From positions 1 to 10,419 of the forward strand of contig CALIEP010000370.1 in assembly GCA_938022345.1 (NCBI GenBank): a DNA stretch of 10,419 nt, given 5' to 3'. The notes under the pieces are model-generated. The model ran no database searches. It was given only the letters and a program-made list of their open reading frames with translations, and was not told the origin of the DNA. This document shows positions 7,369 to 10,419 of this stretch, in pieces (within the stretch, counting starts at the first letter, position 1; each line of letters opens with the position of its first letter). This DNA comes from an uncultured Actinomyces sp. Lineage in GTDB: Bacteria; Actinomycetota; Actinomycetes; Actinomycetales; Actinomycetaceae. The position numbers and the translations under genes are program-made.

Positions 7369-7403
7369 CGAGAGGCAGCTGCTGCTCGTAGTAGGTCAGA
7401 GTA

Positions 7404-7437
7404 GCCGGGGGCGGAGGCGTGAGCCTTCGCCCCCGGC
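7404..7437 (+). terminator. Strong GNRA-capped terminator hairpin closing the sugar operon
   Basis: Arms 7404-7418 and 7423-7437 form a 15-bp, very GC-rich stem with one G-U pair. The cap is a GTGA (GNRA) tetraloop at 7419-7422. It starts 35 bp after the stop of the binding-protein gene. A weak T-run (gttt) follows a few bases later. This is the clearest terminator in the window. Confidence 0.88.
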
Positions 7438-7484
7438 GCACGTTTGCGCTGCCCGGGTTTGTCTGCCTCCCGTTTCGCCTCCTC

Positions 7485-7548
7485 CACACGAAGTCGTGAA
7501 ATGACACAGCTTATGGCCTGTGTCTTTTGCCGACTTCGTGTGTCATTT
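7485..7548. repeat. Overlapping inverted repeats able to form alternative hairpins
   Basis: Three pairings share this stretch. First, cacacgaagtcg (7485-7496) pairs perfectly with cgacttcgtgtg (7531-7542), 12 bp. Second, gacacag (7503-7509) pairs perfectly with ctgtgtc (7518-7524), nested inside the first. Third, aaatgacaca (7499-7508) pairs perfectly with tgtgtcattt (7539-7548), 10 bp, and excludes both others because it shares their bases. It lies between two converging genes, 42 bp beyond the ancestral gluQ stop. It could end gluQ transcripts, but there is no clear T-run. Confidence 0.8.
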
Positions 7549-7550
7549 GC

Positions 7551-7567
7551 GGGGGAGGGGGGAGGGG
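7551..7567 (+). repeat. G-rich tract (G5-A-G6-A-G4)
   Basis: Three G-runs of 5, 6 and 4 are separated by single A residues. This is one run short of a classic four-run G-quadruplex, although two-layer forms are possible. It lies just after the foldable stretch at 7485-7548 and before the ancestral gluQ stop. Function unknown. Confidence 0.6.
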
Positions 7568-7587
7568 CGAGGCGTCACGCCGAGCGA

Positions 7588-8616
7588 TCAAGCGAAGAGC
7601 CTCTCCAAGTCGGGTGTCCACGGCTGACGGGGAAGCGCGCGCAGCCTCTCAACATCCATTGATTCAAGAAGCTGCGAGGCCGAGTGAACCCCTTCAACCC
7701 CCATCGAGCGGGCTAAGACCTCAATGATCTGGGTAATCGTCACACCACGTTCTGCAAGTTACTCGATGGTTACCGCACCATCGCGCTTAGCGAGTCGCGC
7801 CCCCGAGGCAGACAACACCAGCGGAACGTGTGCGTAGGTGACCTCCGGGTAGCCGAGCAATCGTGCAAGGACGGCTTGGCCGGGGGACTGAGACAAGAGA
7901 TCATCTCCGCGAACGACCTGATCGACGCCTTGGAAGGCATCATCGACAACGACCGCCAAGTTATAGGCAGGGGCGCCGTCAGAGCGTTGGATGACGAAAT
8001 GGTCAACGGGCCCCGTGTAATCGCCGAAATACTCATCATGGACAGTCCACTCGGCGACGGGAGCTTTCAAGCGCAGGGCGGGACGGCGTCCCTCGGCCGC
8101 GAATTCTTCGCGCTTTCGGTCGATCTCAGATGCGCTCAGGTGCAGGCAGGTCCCGGGGTAGTGTCCCGGTGGAACGTGAGGGGCGGAAGAGGCCTCGCGA
8201 ATGTCCTTACGCGAGCAGAAGCACTCGAAAGCGTAACCCTCGTGGAATAGGCGGGTGACGGCCTCGTCATGGACGTGTGCGCGCGAGGACTGGATGAGGA
8301 CCTCGCCATCCCAATCGATTCCCAGCGCGCTCAGCTCGTCGATTTGGCGCTGCGTGGAACCGGAGCGCACGCGATCGATGTCCTCGATTCGCAGGACAAA
8401 CTTCCGTCCGGTTGTGCGCGCCCACAGCCACGCGAGCAGCGCGGTGCGGAGGTTTCCCAGGTGCAGGTCGCCGCTCGGTGAGGGAGCGAAGCGTCCCACA
8501 CCAGTTGTGTGCAGCGCAGTATCTCCCATTGCCGAGGCCGTGCTTGCGTAGGTGGGAAAAGGGGAGTTTTCCGCACCATTGCTGGGGTGAGAAGAAAAAG
8601 GTGCCGCAGTTGCCAT
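7588..8616 (-). pseudogene. gluQ: Glutamyl-Q tRNA(Asp) synthetase, interrupted by an in-frame TAA
   Basis: GluQ is a shortened glutamyl-tRNA synthetase without an anticodon-binding domain. It activates glutamate and attaches it to queuosine at the wobble base of tRNA(Asp). The class I motifs are present: FAPSPSGDLHLGN (HIGH equivalent at about residues 52-55) and LAKRDGA (KMSKS equivalent, Lys at about 277). The zinc site is C133-x-C135 ... Y154-x3-C158, as in E. coli YadB. After VTIE the frame meets TAA at 7759-7761 (codon 286). The same frame then continues for 56 codons (LAERGVTITQIIEVLARSMGVEG ... PWTPDLERLFA) to TGA at 7588-7590, which is the expected C-terminal helical end. The intact gene would encode about 342 residues. 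The product as read (285 aa) retains all catalytic motifs but loses the last helices. The start is taken as ATG 8616, giving about 40 residues before the catalytic core; ATG 8529 is an alternative. No Shine-Dalgarno is seen, which suggests a leaderless mRNA. Confidence 0.88.
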
Positions 8617-8639
8617 ACCCCCAGACTAACCTTGAAGAC
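8617..8639. promoter_or_regulatory. Possible overlapping divergent leaderless promoters (gluQ / crcB)
   Basis: On the minus strand TAGTCT (plus positions 8623-8628) ends 6 bases before the gluQ ATG. On the plus strand TAACCT (8627-8632) ends 7 bases before a GTG at 8640 that opens the first crcB frame. Both match the TANNNT -10 of actinobacterial leaderless promoters, and they overlap by two base pairs. Neither start has a Shine-Dalgarno. No good -35 is visible on either strand, so this is a hypothesis. Confidence 0.4.
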
Positions 8640-9305
8640 GTGGAAGAACGAAGAGATCACGGACGCGGCGCGGAAGGGGAAGGCTCTTCAGCGCGCGAGA
8701 CGAACCCGTCAGGCTGCGTGGGGACAGATGCGTCACACCGCACGGGAACAGGCGCCACGAGCAGTGATGCGACCCATACGCAGATGGCGTGGGTGTCGAG
8801 TATTCCCTCGCGGCTGTGTGTTGCTTTCGGGGCCTTCTTGGGCACAGCAATTCGTGCGGGATTGGATCTTGCTGCTACGGGTAGTGGGAAAATTACAGTT
8901 TTTTCTTGGTCCACGGTGGTCGTAAATCTTGTTGGGGCCTTCTTTCTCGGTTTTGTGACCGCTTGGGCGCAGGGGTATTTCAGTGAAGATACTGTGCGTA
9001 GAAAAGTCATGCTTGTTGCGGGAAGTGGGTTCGCCGGCGCTTTGACCACATACGCCACCATGGTCGTGGCCAGTGTCTATAATGCAGTCCAAGCAATGAC
9101 AGCAGTCCCCGCTGCTGGGGGCGAGCTTTCCGGAGCTATCTCTTCTCCGTTTGCCGCTGCGGTGGTCTCCTCCTTGCCTCTACTGATCGAGGGAATGCTT
9201 TCAAGCCTTGTATTGCTTGTAGTTGGGATTGGGCTTGCTGCTTTGGGGTGGATCTGGGGTCAAGGATCCCGACGCAGTGAATCGTCACGGGGGGCAAAGA
9301 AATGA
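8640..9305 (+). CDS. crcB: Fluoride channel subunit CrcB/FluC, first of a pair, with a possible N-terminal extension
   Basis: CrcB/Fluc proteins are small four-helix membrane proteins that work as dual-topology dimers to let fluoride leave the cell. Hydrophobic segments are at about residues 59-77, 88-108, 123-147 and 170-205 (numbered from GTG 8640). Family marks are NLVGAFFLGF (Asn96, Gly99) and GFAGALTTYATM (131-141), the equivalent of GG-TTFSTF. In this copy the two Phe of the TTFSTF box are replaced by Tyr and Met. The start is uncertain. GTG 8640 gives 221 aa and has a possible leaderless -10, but adds about 48 hydrophilic residues not known in the family core. ATG 8784 gives 173 aa and fits the core better, but has no ribosome site. 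It overlaps the next crcB gene by 4 bp (ATGA), implying a coupled pair and probably a heterodimer. Confidence 0.8.
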   Translation: MEERRDHGRGAEGEGSSARETNPSGCVGTDASHRTGTGATSSDATHTQMAWVSSIPSRLCVAFGAFLGTAIRAGLDLAATGSGKITVFSWSTVVVNLVGAFFLGFVTAWAQGYFSEDTVRRKVMLVAGSGFAGALTTYATMVVASVYNAVQAMTAVPAAGGELSGAISSPFAAAVVSSLPLLIEGMLSSLVLLVVGIGLAALGWIWGQGSRRSESSRGAKK

Positions 9306-9679
9306 CCCCACTGCTCTTTCTTCTCGTGTGCCTTTTCGGTTCCCTGGGCGCGCTCTCTCGCTGGCAGCTGGATCTTTATCTCAAAAAGTGTCATGCAAAG
9401 CGAACACCCCAATGGGGGATCGGCCTTGTCAATATCCTGGGCTGTTTATGCGCGGGGCTGGTTACTGGTTCACTTGCCTCAGTGTCGCCGCTCTACTTCC
9501 TGGTATCAACGGGGTTTTTAGGCGGATTTACAACCTTTTCGACCGCTGTGCTTGATGCGGTAACCCTCGTTCGTGAGCGGCGATACCGCAGTGCTGTGGG
9601 CCTTGTTCTAGGGGTCTGGCTGGGCGCGAGCGTGTTGGCGGTTATCGGTTTCCTCATTGCTGTCAGTTTCGCAATGTGA
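9302..9679 (+). CDS. crcB: Fluoride channel subunit CrcB/FluC, second of a pair
   Basis: This protein of 125 residues has the usual CrcB length. The four hydrophobic helices are at about 3-20, 38-59, 62-90 and 95-123. The pore marks are GLVNILGC (Asn44) and GFLGGFTTFSTAV (TTFSTA at 77-82). Here the first Phe of the TTFSTF box is kept and the second is Ala. The short first helix ending in GALSRW (15-21) carries the conserved Gly-Ala-x-x-Arg. The start ATG overlaps the stop of the preceding crcB as ATGA. Gram-positive bacteria often carry two dissimilar crcB genes side by side that form one channel, which is the likely arrangement here. No terminator hairpin is obvious before metN. Confidence 0.9.
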   Translation: MTPLLFLLVCLFGSLGALSRWQLDLYLKKCHAKRTPQWGIGLVNILGCLCAGLVTGSLASVSPLYFLVSTGFLGGFTTFSTAVLDAVTLVRERRYRSAVGLVLGVWLGASVLAVIGFLIAVSFAM

Positions 9680-9698
9680 GGTTGTGTAACGAAAAATT

Positions 9699-9726
9699 TG
9701 GACACTCCGGTACCGCCTCATAGTCT
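9699..9726 (+). promoter_or_regulatory. Candidate promoter of the metN-like gene
   Basis: A -35 candidate tggaca (9699-9704, five of six consensus bases) is followed by a 16-base spacer and the -10 candidate TAGTCT (9721-9726), the same hexamer proposed for gluQ. Transcription would start near 9733, leaving a leader of about 18 bases. There is no room for a SAM riboswitch in this gap. Confidence 0.5.
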
Positions 9727-9750
9727 AAGGGTGCATGGAAGGAGGACCCA

Positions 9751-10419
9751 GTGATTGATCTAATCGACGTCTCGAAGATCTATCCCGTGAAGGGAAGTGA
9801 TGATGTCGTTGCCCTTGATCATGTGAATCTGCACGTCAAAGCAGGAAGTATTCACGGAATCGTGGGCCAGTCGGGTGCCGGTAAGTCAACGCTCATTCGC
9901 TGTCTAACAGCCCTAGAAAAACCGACTTCTGGGTCGATCATCGTTGATGACATTGATCTGTCGCAGCTTCGCGGGCGCGAATTGCGCCAAGCGCGACGCA
10001 AGATTGGCATGGTCTTCCAAGCAGCGAACCTTTTCGATGCCAAGACTGCGGGAGAAAACATTGAATTCCCGCTGAAGGTCGCCGCAAAGAAAGAATTCAC
10101 CCGTGAGGAACGCAAAGAACGCGTTCGTGAACTTCTTGCCCTCGTCGGCCTCGAACATCGAGGCGGAGCCTACCCCTCCGAGCTTTCTGGCGGCCAGCGC
10201 CAGCGTGTAGGTATTGCCCGCGCTCTTTCAGACACCCCCCAAGTTTTGCTCTGTGACGAGCCGACCTCAGCTCTTGACCCCGAATCAACCCGTGCGATCC
10301 TGTCGTTGCTGCGCCAGGTTCGTGACGAAACCGGCGTCACCATCGTCATCATCACCCATGAGATGTCAGTCGTTCGCGAGATCTGTGACTCCGTGACGCT
10401 CCTGAAAAATGGCGGAATT
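9751..10419 (+). CDS. metN: Methionine ABC transporter ATP-binding protein, MetN-like, 5' part
   Basis: This is the cytoplasmic ATPase of a D/L-methionine importer, in which MetN would work with MetI and MetQ. The GTG start at 9751 has an aggagg Shine-Dalgarno (9739-9744) with a spacing of 6 bases. The frame stays open to the window edge, giving 223 of about 340 residues. Walker A is GQSGAGKST (39-47), the Q-loop Gln is at 90 in IGMVFQAANLF, the signature LSGGQ is at 145-149, Walker B is VLLCDEPTSALDP (165 onwards) and the switch His is at 203 (ITHEM). The strings GAGKSTLIRC, LLCDE-TSALDP-STR-IL and ITHEM are characteristic of MetN rather than general amino-acid ATPases. The diagnostic C-terminal NIL (methionine-sensing) domain would lie beyond the window, so the substrate call is strong but not final. 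Confidence 0.88.
   Translation, partial: MIDLIDVSKIYPVKGSDDVVALDHVNLHVKAGSIHGIVGQSGAGKSTLIRCLTALEKPTSGSIIVDDIDLSQLRGRELRQARRKIGMVFQAANLFDAKTAGENIEFPLKVAAKKEFTREERKERVRELLALVGLEHRGGAYPSELSGGQRQRVGIARALSDTPQVLLCDEPTSALDPESTRAILSLLRQVRDETGVTIVIITHEMSVVREICDSVTLLKNGGI

Noticed and set aside
7444..7727. Small overlapping open frames of 66-72 codons downstream of the sugar operon
   Set aside because: They run through the terminator-side repeats and the gluQ C-terminal region on the other strand. They have low-complexity translations and no ribosome sites.
8640..8790. Possible fluoride riboswitch ahead of crcB
   Set aside because: I looked for the conserved fluoride-aptamer (crcB motif) sequence and pseudoknot pairing and found none. 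The gap to gluQ is only 23 bp.
9680..9750. Possible SAM or other methionine-responsive riboswitch ahead of metN
   Set aside because: The gap is 71 bp and mostly occupied by a promoter and Shine-Dalgarno; no aptamer-like paired structure is visible.

Overview
The window looks like chromosomal DNA from a fairly GC-rich actinobacterium. This rests on several signs: TANNNT-type -10 elements close to start codons, GTG starts, a sugar ABC importer with no dedicated ATPase gene beside it, a paired crcB locus and strong G/C preference at third codon positions in the core genes. An oral or gut Actinomyces/Schaalia-like lineage would fit, but that is an impression from protein style and no marker gene proves it.

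Layout. (1) Positions 1-612 hold the 3' part of an Opp/Dpp-type peptide ABC ATPase, with a near-perfect tandem repeat of about 41 codons inserted before the ABC signature. (2) Positions 613-805 are a convergent intergenic region with a UUCG-capped hairpin, a short direct repeat and a 16-bp inverted repeat. (3) Positions 806-7368 form a carbohydrate-use locus. A LacI-family regulator (minus strand) diverges from an operon made of a glycoside hydrolase family 2 enzyme, two MalF/MalG-type permeases and a lipoprotein solute-binding protein, closed by a strong GNRA-capped terminator. The likely logic is that the binding protein and permeases import a glycoside or oligosaccharide, the GH2 enzyme hydrolyses it in the cytoplasm, and the LacI protein represses the operon through palindromes in the 141-bp divergent region. 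The energising ATPase must be encoded elsewhere, as with MsiK-type shared ATPases. (4) Positions 7369-7587 are a convergent gap with nested, mutually exclusive inverted repeats and a G-rich tract. (5) Positions 7588-8616 (minus strand) hold a glutamyl-Q tRNA(Asp) synthetase gene. (6) Positions 8640-9679 hold two overlapping crcB/fluC fluoride-channel genes, divergent from gluQ. (7) Positions 9751-10419 hold the 5' part of a MetN-like methionine importer ATPase.

The most notable observation is that two unrelated enzyme genes each carry one in-frame stop codon with the reading frame and family sequence intact on both sides. The GH2 gene has TGA in place of the Gly of the FNESWG active-site motif, which separates the two catalytic glutamates. 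gluQ has TAA shortly after the KRDGA loop. Both are probably recent nonsense mutations, or sequencing errors; recoding is not supported by the sequence. I see no wholly new biological system. The foldable region at 7485-7548, the expanding repeat in the ABC ATPase, the permease with an extra membrane hairpin and the possible overlapping leaderless promoters at 8617-8639 are the other points worth a second look.
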